DNA of 64,000 bases from Clostridioides sp. ES-S-0054-01 (GTDB lineage: Bacteria > Bacillota > Clostridia > Peptostreptococcales > Peptostreptococcaceae), in NCBI GenBank assembly GCA_021561035.1, contig CP067346.1:1891001-1955000 (forward strand), written 5' to 3'. Both the position numbers and the translations under genes were made by a program. Under the pieces are notes generated by a model. It did not search any database and was not told the origin of the DNA. It was given only the letters and a program-made list of their open reading frames with translations. This document shows positions 53,371-62,986 of this stretch, piece by piece (within the stretch, counting starts at the first letter, position 1; each line of letters begins with the position of its first letter).

Positions 53371-55193
53371 ATATTATATCCTGTCCTATCGTGAATATTT
53401 ATTAAAGGAGTATCTTCATTCAAAATAACAGAACGTTTATCATTAAAAGCTTCTATTACTTGTTTTTTTATCTCAAAATTTGTATAATTGATTCCAAACA
53501 TAGAGTTATATAGTTTTATATTATCTGTACCCTCTAGTCTTGATAATGTTACACCATTACCAGAAATCTCATTATTCATAACATAAAGAGGTAATATTTT
53601 TTTAATTCCATCCATATGTCTAACATCTTCAATAAACTCTTCATTCATCTTTCCATCTGCAAAACCTTGTAATTCTGCGTCACGAAACACATCTGTTATA
53701 TAAGTTTTAACAAAGTTACCAACAACACTTATTGCAATAACTGCAGAAATACTTATAAATAGTAAAGTGATATTCTGTATTATATTTTTGTTATTTTTCA
53801 TATTTCTAGCAGCTAATTTACCCTCATTCCCTAAAATATTTTTATAAACAAACTCAAAAACTATAGACATGATATCAGTAATAAGAGGAATCAACACAAT
53901 AGTAGCTACAATTAATCCCAGTAATGAAAATCCACCAGCTAGATACAATGTATTTTCAGGGGATATTCTTGGAAGTAAAATAGATAAAATAAACATTATA
54001 CTTCCTATAAAAAGTATAGAACGATTTGAAACATTCTTTTCTTCTACTGTTCCTAGTACAATATTTTTTATCGGCAAATGGCTAGCTTTTTTAACAGGTA
54101 TATATGCACTAAATGAAGAAACGATTATTGCTACTATAACAGATATAATCACTCCAATGGGTGATATTACTACAATTGATATTCCTTGTTCGAGAGAATT
54201 TCCTAACCCATGAAGCATTAAATTTAAAACAACTACACCAATAGGAATAGCAATTAATCCTCCCATACTTCCGTATAATATACTTTCAAGCATCAATATA
54301 CGAGTTACAGTTTTTTCATTGGCACCAATACTTCTAAATGTTCCAATAAAAGGAAGACGTTCTAATGTAATAACCTTATAACTGCTGTATATGATAAATA
54401 TACTAAGGGTTAACGCAAAAAAACTTATTAAAAAGAAAGGCATTGTCTTTTGTCTAGCATCTGAAATTATCTTAGTTTCATTTATAGTATTTGATACCAT
54501 ATATTTTTCAGTAGAAAGTTCTTCGGATAATTTATTTACTAGATTTTCTGTAATTTCTTCTTCTGACTCTATAAGAACTCTTGTATATCCACTGCCTTTA
54601 TTTATAATTTTTGATAGAGTCTCTTTGGGTAGCAGTGCATTTACACCTCTTGTATTCCTCAAAAATACTGTATCATAAGATGCAATATCACTAACTTGAA
54701 AAGTATAAGACTTTCCATAAATCTGTAAAGTAATAGAATCACCTTTTTTTATTTTATATTTTGATGTAAAGCGATTTGGAAGAATAATTTTATCACCAGA
54801 AAAATCAGTAATACTATCGCCATTTTCTAATCGTGGCTTGTTGATTTTATTTAGTTGACTTAAGTCTGCTGATATAAGACTAAATTCTTCATAGTATCCC
54901 CCTTTATTATAAATAGCAGAGCTTTCCAATACACCAACCTTTGATTTTATAGCATTTAAATCAGGTATGTCTTCTAAATTGGTTAATATATCTGGATTTT
55001 TACTTTGGACAGATATAGTCGCTGTACCATACATACCTTTTGCCATTTTTCTTTGTGCACTTTTATAAGATAATCCAATTGAGAATGAAACAAAAAGTAA
55101 AACTGTTGATAAAACTAGGGACAATAACATAACTGCTGTTCTAATTTTTCGTTCTTTAATATTTGTGAAAATATACTTTAATATAATTTTCAA
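53364..55193 (-). pseudogene. 3'-truncated FtsX/MacB-type ABC permease
   Basis: Permease of 609 aa of the bacitracin/lantibiotic-export (FtsX) family. It has the N-terminal membrane anchor (AVMLLSLVLSTVLLFVSFSI), the periplasmic MacB-like domain (about 45-235), the first FtsX core (about 250-365; ERLPFIGTFRSIGANEKTV), and a second anchor around 465-490. The protein then stops 120 residues into the second extracellular domain (VILNEDTPLINIHDRTGY) where relatives continue with about 200 more residues and the final FtsX membrane domain. The stop lies against the AraC gene, which suggests that the AraC/VOC block replaced the end. No ATPase gene accompanies it. Start TTG with AAGAAGGTG. Confidence 0.8.
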
Positions 55194-55334
55194 ATTTACA
55201 CCTTCTTCCCTTATCTAAGATATTTCAATCTAATATTTTTATGCTTTAATCTAAATTAAATCTCTAATAGACTCCTCCATACTTTTATCATTCTATTTAT
55301 AATATTTTTAATCAAATCACCTCTTAAATAAAAA

Positions 55335-55378
55335 AGATTGATAAACTACTATATAAATATAATAATCTATCAACCTTA
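55335..55378 (-). terminator. Terminator-like hairpin of the histidine kinase gene
   Basis: On the minus strand TTGATA … TATCAA with an inner TATT/AATA core, followed by TCTTTTTTATTT. Just downstream of the kinase. Confidence 0.6.
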
Positions 55379-55411
55379 ATATATTTTTTATTTGACCTTA
55401 ATTAACCTTAA

Positions 55412-56815
55412 TTAAATAGGAAAGATGATATAAAATGAGCTACCTAATCCAGGTATACTTTCAACAGATATATTTCCTCCATGAACTTCAATAATTTGCT
55501 TCGTTATTGCTAGTCCTAAACCAGTTCCTTCTGTTTTTTGTTTTGTATTGCTTCCTCTATAATAACGATTAAACAAATTTGATGCCTCTTCTCTTGACAT
55601 ACCTTTTCCATTATCAGATATAATGATTTCAATTCTTTCATTTAATGTTATATGCACACAAACTTTAGTATTTTTATCTCCATATGTAAAAGCATTGACA
55701 ATAAGATTACTAAAAGCTCGTTTTAATAGTGTACAATCAAAATCAAAGTTAATATTATCTATATTACTCTTAAATTCAACTATATTTGATTCATATTCTG
55801 GATAATTTAAAATATCAATGGATAATTCTTTCAAGAATCTTACTAAATCATATTTATTTTTATTTAAAGGAATTATTCCATTTTTTAATTGATAGGTTAA
55901 TTTTAAATCGTTTATAAGTGTATTTGTATATTCTATATTCTTTAACATGATTGAAGCATATTTATATACTTTTTCAGGTGAATAATTAGTACTACTATCT
56001 GTAAGAAGCTCTGCATACCCTTTTATTGGTGAAAGTGGAGTTTTTAAAACATGAGTTATATTTGAAATCCACTCTTCTCTCATAATATCAGTTTTATTTT
56101 GTATCTCATCACTTCTATGAATTTCTTCATTTAAAATATTTAAACTATTATATATATCAGCAAAAACACCTTTAATATTAACTGGAAGATAGCTTCGTTT
56201 TGAAATATCACTAACAGCAGATGTAATATTTGATATGCACTTTGTTACCCAGTAACCATAAGCAATTCCAGAAATCAAAATTATTAAAAATATAATCCCT
56301 ATGATTGAAAATACAATTGATTTACCACCTATAAATTTACCTCCATCAAAAAACATCTTCACTTTAGATATATTTAATGGAAAATATATAATATAAATAT
56401 AGTCATTTTTATTATTTTTAATTGTATTAAAGTATACAGTTCCATTACTTGAATTATTTTGGTTAGCTAATGTTAATAATTCAGAATTAGAATAATAATC
56501 TTTATGCTCTTTTGGTTCTAAAAACCCATAAACTCTATTTCCACTAGAATCTAAAATTTGCAACCACAATTGATTTTCTCGAAGCTTTTCTAACCCAGAC
56601 TGTTTTACTTGTGGCTTATTATCTATAAATACGATTTGTTCATTAAAGTTTTCTGTAAATTTTTTCGGCCAGTCACTACGAATAAATTCCCCATTTGGTT
56701 TCTGAATAGTAATAAGTGATAAGAAAATACCTATTACTGTCAGGATTAAGCAAATAAAAATCATGAAAAAAATAATGTATGAATGAAATACTGTTTTATA
56801 ACTAGGTTTATGCAT
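55412..56815 (-). CDS. Orphan sensor histidine kinase
   Basis: Membrane sensor kinase of 467 aa. Two membrane segments (about 11-35 and 162-187) flank an extracellular sensor region; a HAMP-like linker leads to the HisKA domain with His255 in SNITHVLKTPLSPIKG and a HATPase_c with DFDCTLLKRAFSNLIVNAFT (N box), SDNGKGMS (G1) and GTGLGLAITKQI (G2). All catalytic motifs are intact. Usually such kinases sit with a response regulator and an FtsX-type exporter (BceRSAB-like); here only the truncated permease remains downstream and no regulator gene is present, so the operon has been reduced. Confidence 0.92.
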   Translation of the reverse strand: MHKPSYKTVFHSYIIFFMIFICLILTVIGIFLSLITIQKPNGEFIRSDWPKKFTENFNEQIVFIDNKPQVKQSGLEKLRENQLWLQILDSSGNRVYGFLEPKEHKDYYSNSELLTLANQNNSSNGTVYFNTIKNNKNDYIYIIYFPLNISKVKMFFDGGKFIGGKSIVFSIIGIIFLIILISGIAYGYWVTKCISNITSAVSDISKRSYLPVNIKGVFADIYNSLNILNEEIHRSDEIQNKTDIMREEWISNITHVLKTPLSPIKGYAELLTDSSTNYSPEKVYKYASIMLKNIEYTNTLINDLKLTYQLKNGIIPLNKNKYDLVRFLKELSIDILNYPEYESNIVEFKSNIDNINFDFDCTLLKRAFSNLIVNAFTYGDKNTKVCVHITLNERIEIIISDNGKGMSREEASNLFNRYYRGSNTKQKTEGTGLGLAITKQIIEVHGGNISVESIPGLGSSFYIIFPI

Positions 56816-57313
56816 TTAATCAACTCTTTTCTTAAACTTTTATTTTAGTTTGATTGTTGCTTATATAAAATAGACAATAATTATTGATATGTAAAAATTT
56901 ATTTAAAAATACAACTATCTACATAAATTATATTTATATAATTATATGTTATCAAGCTGTCTGTTGTATTTAATAAATCCTTTTGATAACATATAAAAGT
57001 AAGATAAATTTTTCCATTAAATACCTTATAATTATACACAAAATCTCTATATACGTTAAACAGTATAGAGAAAATTTTCATAGAACCATCTTTATAGGGG
57101 ATACTTTATAAAAGAATAAAAAAATTATAATATATAAAAAACTTCATAGGAGTGTAACAACATCAGTAAAGATATGAAAACACTATATAAAAATTCAAAA
57201 ATATTAAGAATAATGAAATACTTGAAATTACTTATATCAAGAAATTTTATATAATATAAACTGGGCAAATATGTTATAATATTAAATTGTGACAAGTTCA
57301 TGGAGGTGTTTAT
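56816..57313. other. AT-rich gene-free region
   Basis: 498 bases between the divergent kinase and YitT genes. Two minus-strand open stretches of 60-66 codons occur but have no ribosome-binding site and a low-complexity composition, so I do not call them genes. TATAAT at 57275-57280 is a probable -10 element for the YitT gene. Confidence 0.5.
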
Positions 57314-58174
57314 ATGAAAAAACAAAAGTCGCCAATTTTACTTGAAATGCTTGGACTATTTTTGGGTTGTATATCAATGAGTATTGGTATAAATATGTTT
57401 TTAAAACCACATACAATTGCTCCTGGAGGACTTAGTGGTCTATCATTAGTACTAAACAAGGTTACAGGACTTCCAGTATCAGCTATCATGTTAATTATAG
57501 GTGTCCCATTAGTAATACTTGCTTTTAGAATTATGGGTACAAAAAATTCATTAAAAACGTTATTTGGAACAGTCGTGTTTTCTGCTATAGTCCAATTAAC
57601 AGACCCATTATCAAAGTTAAGATTTACTAATGACTTACTATTGTCTTCTATTGCAGGAGGAATCTTAGTTGGTATAGGTTTAGGAATAATGTTTAAATCA
57701 GATGCTTCTACTGGGGGAACAGACTTAATTGCACTCATACTTAGTAAGAAATTCCCAGGAATAAAAGCTACAAAATTCATGTCGTGTTTAGATGGAATGG
57801 TTGTTATATCTTCTGGTATAGTAAATCGTAGTTTAGAAACTGCTCTTTACTCTGGTATAGCACTTTGTGTATTAATAAAAATAGCAGATATGATAATGGA
57901 AGGATTTGACCATTCAAAAGCATTTTTTATTATCTCTGATGAGCCTGAAAGTTTAAGACAAGCTATAACTGAAGAACTTGATAGAGGTCTTACTATTCTT
58001 GATGGTAAAGGTGGATACACTAGAGAAAATAAAGAAGTTCTATTAGTCGTAGTTTCTAAAAAACAAGAACTTTATCTAAAGAGATTAGTTAAAAGAACTG
58101 ACCCTACTGCATTTGTTATTGTTACAGATGTACATGAAGTTCTTGGAGAAGGATTTAAAAATTTAGAGAACTAA
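57314..58174 (+). CDS. YitT-family membrane protein
   Basis: Protein of 286 aa with five hydrophobic segments in residues 1-190 (SINMFLKPHTIAPGGLSGLS, GLGIMFKSDASTGGTDLIAL) and a C-terminal DUF2179 domain (about 200-286; AITEELDRGLTILDGKGGYT). This is the YitT/YpjC family, whose function is unknown, although some relatives act in amino acid or metal export. TGGAGGTG before the ATG. Monocistronic with a strong terminator. Confidence 0.92.
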   Translation: MKKQKSPILLEMLGLFLGCISMSIGINMFLKPHTIAPGGLSGLSLVLNKVTGLPVSAIMLIIGVPLVILAFRIMGTKNSLKTLFGTVVFSAIVQLTDPLSKLRFTNDLLLSSIAGGILVGIGLGIMFKSDASTGGTDLIALILSKKFPGIKATKFMSCLDGMVVISSGIVNRSLETALYSGIALCVLIKIADMIMEGFDHSKAFFIISDEPESLRQAITEELDRGLTILDGKGGYTRENKEVLLVVVSKKQELYLKRLVKRTDPTAFVIVTDVHEVLGEGFKNLEN

Positions 58175-58230
58175 TAAAAAATTAATACTTTAAGGATATA
58201 TACTATTTTAATTAAAATACGATTTATTCA

Positions 58231-58355
58231 AAAAGAGTGTCTCGCGAACTAAAAAGTTAATGAGACACTCTTTTTTTATAAAATCAAATGTATTTTAGGT
58301 ATTTCAACAATCAAAAATAGGCTTATCTATATTTTGAGGCGACCATTTGAGGCAA
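58231..58355 (+). terminator. Terminator of the YitT gene in a second copy of the 24157 repeat
   Basis: AGAGTGTCTC pairs exactly with GAGACACTCT around a 17-base loop with an AACT/AGTT pair, followed by T7. The 80 bases after it resemble those after the eut terminator (aaatcaaatgtatttt, atttcaacaat, ggcttatctat in order). Confidence 0.75.
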
Positions 58356-58426
58356 CCACTTTATTGAAATTTTATTTAGAAAACAATCATTACTAAATAA
58401 TTATCATAAATATTAAATGGTTATAT

Positions 58427-58984
58427 CTATTGTTTTTTCAATTCATATTGATAACAAGGAATATTTTTTACAATGTTTCCAGCATGAATTTTTTTGATAT
58501 ATTTTCCTGTGAATTTAAATCCTAATAAATCTAATGATTTTGTAGAATTTTGGTTTTCTTCATAGGTTATTGCAATTATTTTATTTAAGTTTAGTTCTTT
58601 AAATCCATACTGTATTACTCTCTTGGTTATCTCAGTAGCAAAATCATGTCCCCAATAGTTTGGATTTATACATATACCTATTTCTGCTTCCAATGCTTTA
58701 GGATTTATATTATTAAACCCCATATTTCCAATAACTTTATTATCTCTTTTATATACTATAGCAAAGTGTCCAATTTTTCCTTTTTTATATGGATTTAGAA
58801 AAAAGGATTTTATAAATTTTCTTGTATCTTCTAAAGATTTATGCTCACTAAATGGTAAATGTTTTACTACTATTTTATTTTTATAACAGTCAAAAAAATC
58901 TTCAACATCATCTAATGATGCAGGTCTTAATATACAATTTCTAGTTTCTAAGGTTTTCATTTGAGGATATTCAGAATCAGACAT
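58427..58984 (-). CDS. GNAT acetyltransferase, RimJ/RimL type
   Basis: N-acetyltransferase of 185 aa. It begins MKTLETRNCILRPASLDDVE after a short leader, and has the acetyl-CoA region IGICINPNYWGHDFATEITK and the terminal LDLLGFKFTGKYIKKIHAG, typical of ribosomal-protein or related amine acetyltransferases. The chosen ATG has AAAGGGGGAT upstream; an earlier ATG lacks a site. The substrate is unknown. Confidence 0.9.
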   Translation of the reverse strand: MSDSEYPQMKTLETRNCILRPASLDDVEDFFDCYKNKIVVKHLPFSEHKSLEDTRKFIKSFFLNPYKKGKIGHFAIVYKRDNKVIGNMGFNNINPKALEAEIGICINPNYWGHDFATEITKRVIQYGFKELNLNKIIAITYEENQNSTKSLDLLGFKFTGKYIKKIHAGNIVKNIPCYQYELKKQ

Positions 58985-59173
58985 TTCTAATCCCCCTTTA
59001 TACATTAATCTAAATACACTGTTCATATTTAAAATACGATATTAATTATATAAATGTTCTCAAATTAACCTTATTTTTATTTTTAATAAAAACTAGTTAT
59101 TATATGAATCTTTTAAACTTACTAACTTATCTCTATTTTTATATTAATCTACTTGTAAAATATGTATTATAAT

Positions 59174-60061
59174 TTATATATTGCTAGATATCATACTTAA
59201 AAATTCTTTTGTTGCTAAGGACAAGGATATATCTTTTAAATGACAGTAACCTATATTTCTCTTAGGTATTGGCTCTTTTATATCCAATTTAAATAATTTT
59301 CCGTTTTCCAGATAATCTACGCTAAATTCTTCTATAACACAAGATACACCAAGATTTATATACGCAAATTCTAAAAGTAATTCATGAGAACCCAATTCTA
59401 TATCTGGGTTTAGTTTTATACCTTTTGATAAAAAATATTCATTTACATAAAATCTTGAATTTGCTTTATTTTCTAGCATTATTAAGGGCAATGTATTTAA
59501 TTCTTCTAGTGATATTTTTTTATCTTTGTATTCTATGTAATCATTTGCACACACAAATATATCATGTATTTCAATACATTCAACAATATTTAGTGTATCA
59601 TCTTCTATTGGCATGTTTATAATTGCTATATCTATATTCCCATCTTTGAGTAACGATATAAGTTCTCTACTCGTTCTATTTATTGTAGATACATGTATGT
59701 GTGGATACTTCTTATGAAAAATTTCTAAATATTTTAATAAGAAAAAACGTGCAGCTGTATCTCCTACTCCTATTTTTAGAGAACCATATTCTAATTTTTT
59801 AAATTTATTTATTCTGTCCTCTCCTGATGCTATTAACTTTAATGCAGTATTGACATGTTCACTTAGAATTTTTCCCTCTGGAGTTAATTTTACACCTTTA
59901 TTATTTCTATAAAACAACAAAGTATCTAATTGTTCTTCTAATTGTTTTATTGACTGACTTACAGCTGGCTGTGACATAAACAATTCTTTAGCAGCAAGAG
60001 AAAAACTCTTATTATTTACAACTGCGTTAAAAACCTTATATAATTCAAGTTTTATATTCAT
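59174..60061 (-). CDS. LysR-family regulator
   Basis: Regulator of 295 aa with an N-terminal winged helix (SLAAKELFMSQPAVSQSIKQ, LEEQLDTLLFYRNNKGVKLT) and a type 2 periplasmic-binding-protein-like effector domain (about 90-290). It is divergent from the CofE-like gene and has only 118 bases between the starts, the classic layout for LysR control of its neighbour. AAGGAGTAA before the ATG. Confidence 0.93.
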   Translation of the reverse strand: MNIKLELYKVFNAVVNNKSFSLAAKELFMSQPAVSQSIKQLEEQLDTLLFYRNNKGVKLTPEGKILSEHVNTALKLIASGEDRINKFKKLEYGSLKIGVGDTAARFFLLKYLEIFHKKYPHIHVSTINRTSRELISLLKDGNIDIAIINMPIEDDTLNIVECIEIHDIFVCANDYIEYKDKKISLEELNTLPLIMLENKANSRFYVNEYFLSKGIKLNPDIELGSHELLLEFAYINLGVSCVIEEFSVDYLENGKLFKLDIKEPIPKRNIGYCHLKDISLSLATKEFLSMISSNI

Positions 60062-60179
60062 ATATAATTACTCCTTATGTCAAATATTAGTATTATTTAT
60101 TTTACTTATAATCATATTTGAATTATAATATACATGGTACTAATATGACAATATTAATTCTTTAGGAGGATTTTAGATA

Positions 60180-61379
60180 ATGGATAGATTAGTTGGAACT
60201 GTTTCAAGAGGGGTTAGAGCTCCTATTATAAGACAAGGGGATGACTTAGTTAAAATAGTTGTTGATTCTGTTTTAAATGCATCAAAAAGTGAAAACTTTG
60301 AAGTTAGAGATAAAGATGTAATTGCAGTTACAGAAGCTGTTGTAGCTAGAGCACAGGGAAATTATGCCCATGTTGACAATATTGCAAAAGATATAAAAGA
60401 TAAATTTGAAGAGGACACTGTTGGTGTTATATTCCCAATTTTAAGTAGAAATCGTTTTGCTATATGTTTAAAAGGGATTGCAAAAGGATGTAGAAAAGTT
60501 GTATTAATGTTAAGCTACCCTTCTGATGAAGTTGGAAACCACTTAATAAGCATTGATGAGCTTGATGATAAGGGAATAAATCCTTGGTCAGATGTTTTAA
60601 CAGAAGAAAAATATAGAGAGCTATTTGGGTATAACAAACACACATTTACTGGTGTAGATTATGTTGATTATTATAAGAATTTAATCAAGGATTGTGGTGC
60701 AGAAGTAGAAATAATATTTGCTAATAATCCAAAGACTATTCTCGACTATACAACAAGTATTTTAACTTGTGATATACATACAAGACAAAGAACAAAGAGA
60801 ATTTTAAGACAAAATGGAGCTAAAAAAGTATATTCACTTGATGATATAATGACAACAAGTGTAGATGGTAGTGGTTATAATGACCAATATGGACTTTTAG
60901 GTTCAAACAAAGCTACAGAAGAAACAGTAAAATTATTCCCTATAAATTGTGATGAAGTTGTAAACAAAATCCAAGGTGATATAAAAGAAATCACAGGGAA
61001 AAATGTAGAAGTAATGGTTTATGGAGATGGAGCTTTTAAAGACCCTGTAGGAAAAATATGGGAGTTAGCTGACCCAGTAGTATCTCCTGCTTACACAAAA
61101 GGGCTAGAGGGAACTCCAAACGAAGTAAAATTAAAATACTTAGCAGATAATGATTTTGCTGACTTATCTGGTGATGAGTTAAAAGAAGCAATTTCAAAAT
61201 ACATAGTTGAAAAAGATAATAAATCTGATGATTTAACAGGAAACATGGTTTCTCAAGGTACTACTCCAAGAAGATTAACAGACCTTATAGGTTCTTTAGC
61301 AGATTTAACATCTGGAAGTGGAGATAAGGGGACTCCTATTATTTACATACAAGGATATTTCGATAACTATACAAAATAG
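60180..61379 (+). CDS. CofE-like (coenzyme F420-0:gamma-glutamyl ligase family) protein
   Basis: Protein of 399 aa with the F420_ligase/CofE fold: GVRAPIIRQGDDLVKIVVDS and KDVIAVTEAVVARAQGNY at the N-terminus, the VMVYGDGAFKDPVGKIWELA segment in the second half, and the C-terminal TPRRLTDLIGSLADLTSGSG. C. difficile is not known to make F420, so the enzyme more likely adds glutamate to another acceptor. The divergent LysR protein is the probable regulator. TAGGAGGA before the ATG. Ends before a strong terminator. Confidence 0.88.
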   Translation: MDRLVGTVSRGVRAPIIRQGDDLVKIVVDSVLNASKSENFEVRDKDVIAVTEAVVARAQGNYAHVDNIAKDIKDKFEEDTVGVIFPILSRNRFAICLKGIAKGCRKVVLMLSYPSDEVGNHLISIDELDDKGINPWSDVLTEEKYRELFGYNKHTFTGVDYVDYYKNLIKDCGAEVEIIFANNPKTILDYTTSILTCDIHTRQRTKRILRQNGAKKVYSLDDIMTTSVDGSGYNDQYGLLGSNKATEETVKLFPINCDEVVNKIQGDIKEITGKNVEVMVYGDGAFKDPVGKIWELADPVVSPAYTKGLEGTPNEVKLKYLADNDFADLSGDELKEAISKYIVEKDNKSDDLTGNMVSQGTTPRRLTDLIGSLADLTSGSGDKGTPIIYIQGYFDNYTK

Positions 61380-61792
61380 TATATTTTAATTAGAGTTAAA
61401 TTTTTTAGGTTAAATAGATTAACTTGAAAATTTGTTAAAACCTCTTAATAGATACGACTCTTCAAGTTATATCTATTGAGAGGTTTATTTAATGTTCCTA
61501 GATAAGATATATTTAGATAATTTAAACAAGATTATTAGAAATTTATATAATTCTAAATCTTACTTATGCCCTAGGATTACTCATTTTGGGAGTATATTTT
61601 ATAAAACATTTTAATTGATTCTAGGTTATCATTAGTTATAATAGGTATACCACTTTCACTTAAAAATTTAGCTAAAAATTCAATACGCCTAAATTACACT
61701 TAAATTGAAAATATAACGTTGTTCCTATATAATTAAATTATACAACAATAGTGTTATATTTTTTAAATATATTTTTACTAGGGGGAATAGAA
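61380..61792. other. Intergenic region with terminator, gene remnant and leader hairpin
   Basis: 413 bases. A terminator for the CofE-like gene (AAACCTCTTAATAGATA … TATCTATTGAGAGGTTT, 61438-61487). A minus-strand stretch (about 61694 to 61577) that reads RIEFLAKFLSESGIPIITN and ends in a stop but has no start; it is probably a gene remnant. A second hairpin in the leader of the next gene (AAAATATAAC 61708-61717 with GTTATATTTT 61753-61762, then a T-run). Confidence 0.55.
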
Positions 61793-62857
61793 TTGAAAAG
61801 GGTTGATGAGAGAAATACTATGTTTGCAAGGGCAAATTATAAAAAGGACAGCAATGCTTACAATGACTATTATAAGAAAAATCCTGACAAAAAAGAAATT
61901 GATGATAGTATAAGAAATAGACCAAATTTATGTAGTGAAGGAACAATGACTTACAACGAATTAAACTCTCCAATGGCAAGTAGTGCATTTGATTTTCTAT
62001 CTGACATCAAATCTTTATGTGAAGGAAAAGTTTCTGATACTAAAGTAGATGTAGATGCAAAGTCAATGGCAAAAAAAATAAAGGGTCTTGCAAAACAATA
62101 TGGAGCTTCTGTAGTTGGTATAACTAAATTAAGAGACTATCATATTTATACAAATAGGGGTAGACATGAAGAAAATTATGGTGAAGAAGTTAATCTAACT
62201 CACAAGTATGCAATTGTATTTGGATGTGAGATGGATAAAGAAATGATAAATAGAGCTCCAATGATATGTGAAGTTATAGAAACATCAAAGTGTTATGTAG
62301 ATGCATCTATCGTCGGTATGATTTTAAGTTACTATATAAGAAACTTGGGATATGATGCTAGAAATCATATGGATGCTAATTATTTAGTAATGCCTGTTTT
62401 TATAGCTCGTGATGCTGGCTTGGGGGATATAGGAAGAAATGCTATACTTACAAATAAAGATTATGGCTCTAGACTTAGATTAGGTGTTGTTACTACAGAT
62501 ATTCCTCTATTAGAAGATGAATATGTTGATTTTGGACTAGAAGATTTTTGTAAGGTATGTAAAAAATGCTCTTTTAACTGCCCTTCTCATTCACTTTCTA
62601 ATGATATTAAAATTAGTGATGATGGAAAATATAATTGGGTAATTGAACATGAGACATGCTATATTAAATGGAGATATTTAGGTACAGATTGTGGTATGTG
62701 TATATCTGCTTGCCCATTTAGCCAAAATCTTGAAACTATAAAAAATACCACTTCTTTTAAGGGTAATAACGAGCTTATTGAAAAAGCTTTAGATGAGTAT
62801 ACTTCAAAATTTGGTAAACGAATATTTATACCTGGAAATCCTTCTTGGTTAAAATAA
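61793..62857 (+). CDS. QueG-like 4Fe-4S protein (reductase-dehalogenase type)
   Basis: Iron-sulfur protein of 354 aa. The cobalamin/flavin-type N-terminal region and central domain (about 100-260) include KIKGLAKQYGASVVGITKLR and AGLGDIGRNAILTNKDYGSR. Two ferredoxin-type clusters follow: CKVCKKCSFNCPSHSL and CGMCISACPFS. The pattern is that of epoxyqueuosine reductase and reductive-dehalogenase-like proteins; the exact substrate is uncertain because no Tat signal and no DHG partner gene are present. The start is TTG with AGGGGGAA upstream. Monocistronic, with a terminator. Confidence 0.85.
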   Translation: MKRVDERNTMFARANYKKDSNAYNDYYKKNPDKKEIDDSIRNRPNLCSEGTMTYNELNSPMASSAFDFLSDIKSLCEGKVSDTKVDVDAKSMAKKIKGLAKQYGASVVGITKLRDYHIYTNRGRHEENYGEEVNLTHKYAIVFGCEMDKEMINRAPMICEVIETSKCYVDASIVGMILSYYIRNLGYDARNHMDANYLVMPVFIARDAGLGDIGRNAILTNKDYGSRLRLGVVTTDIPLLEDEYVDFGLEDFCKVCKKCSFNCPSHSLSNDIKISDDGKYNWVIEHETCYIKWRYLGTDCGMCISACPFSQNLETIKNTTSFKGNNELIEKALDEYTSKFGKRIFIPGNPSWLK

Positions 62858-62866
62858 TTTTATTTA

Positions 62867-62914
62867 ATAAAGAATCTGTCCTATGATAATAAATTCTAGG
62901 ACAGATTCTTTATT
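62867..62914 (+). terminator. Intrinsic terminator of the QueG-like gene
   Basis: AATAAAGAATCTGTCCTA and its exact complement, 18 bp on each side of a 12-base loop. The region also lies past the end of the minus-strand unknown gene, so it can act on both. Confidence 0.85.
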
Positions 62915-62986
62915 AAGTTTGAGTTTCAAAGGTCAAATTTTCCACTTAATTTTTAACCAGAATGTTGTGTGTAATAAGTGTCCAAA

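Noticed and set aside
56899..57325. Two short minus-strand frames in the gap between the kinase and YitT genes
   Set aside because: No ribosome-binding sites, extreme AT-driven amino-acid composition and no similarity recognised.
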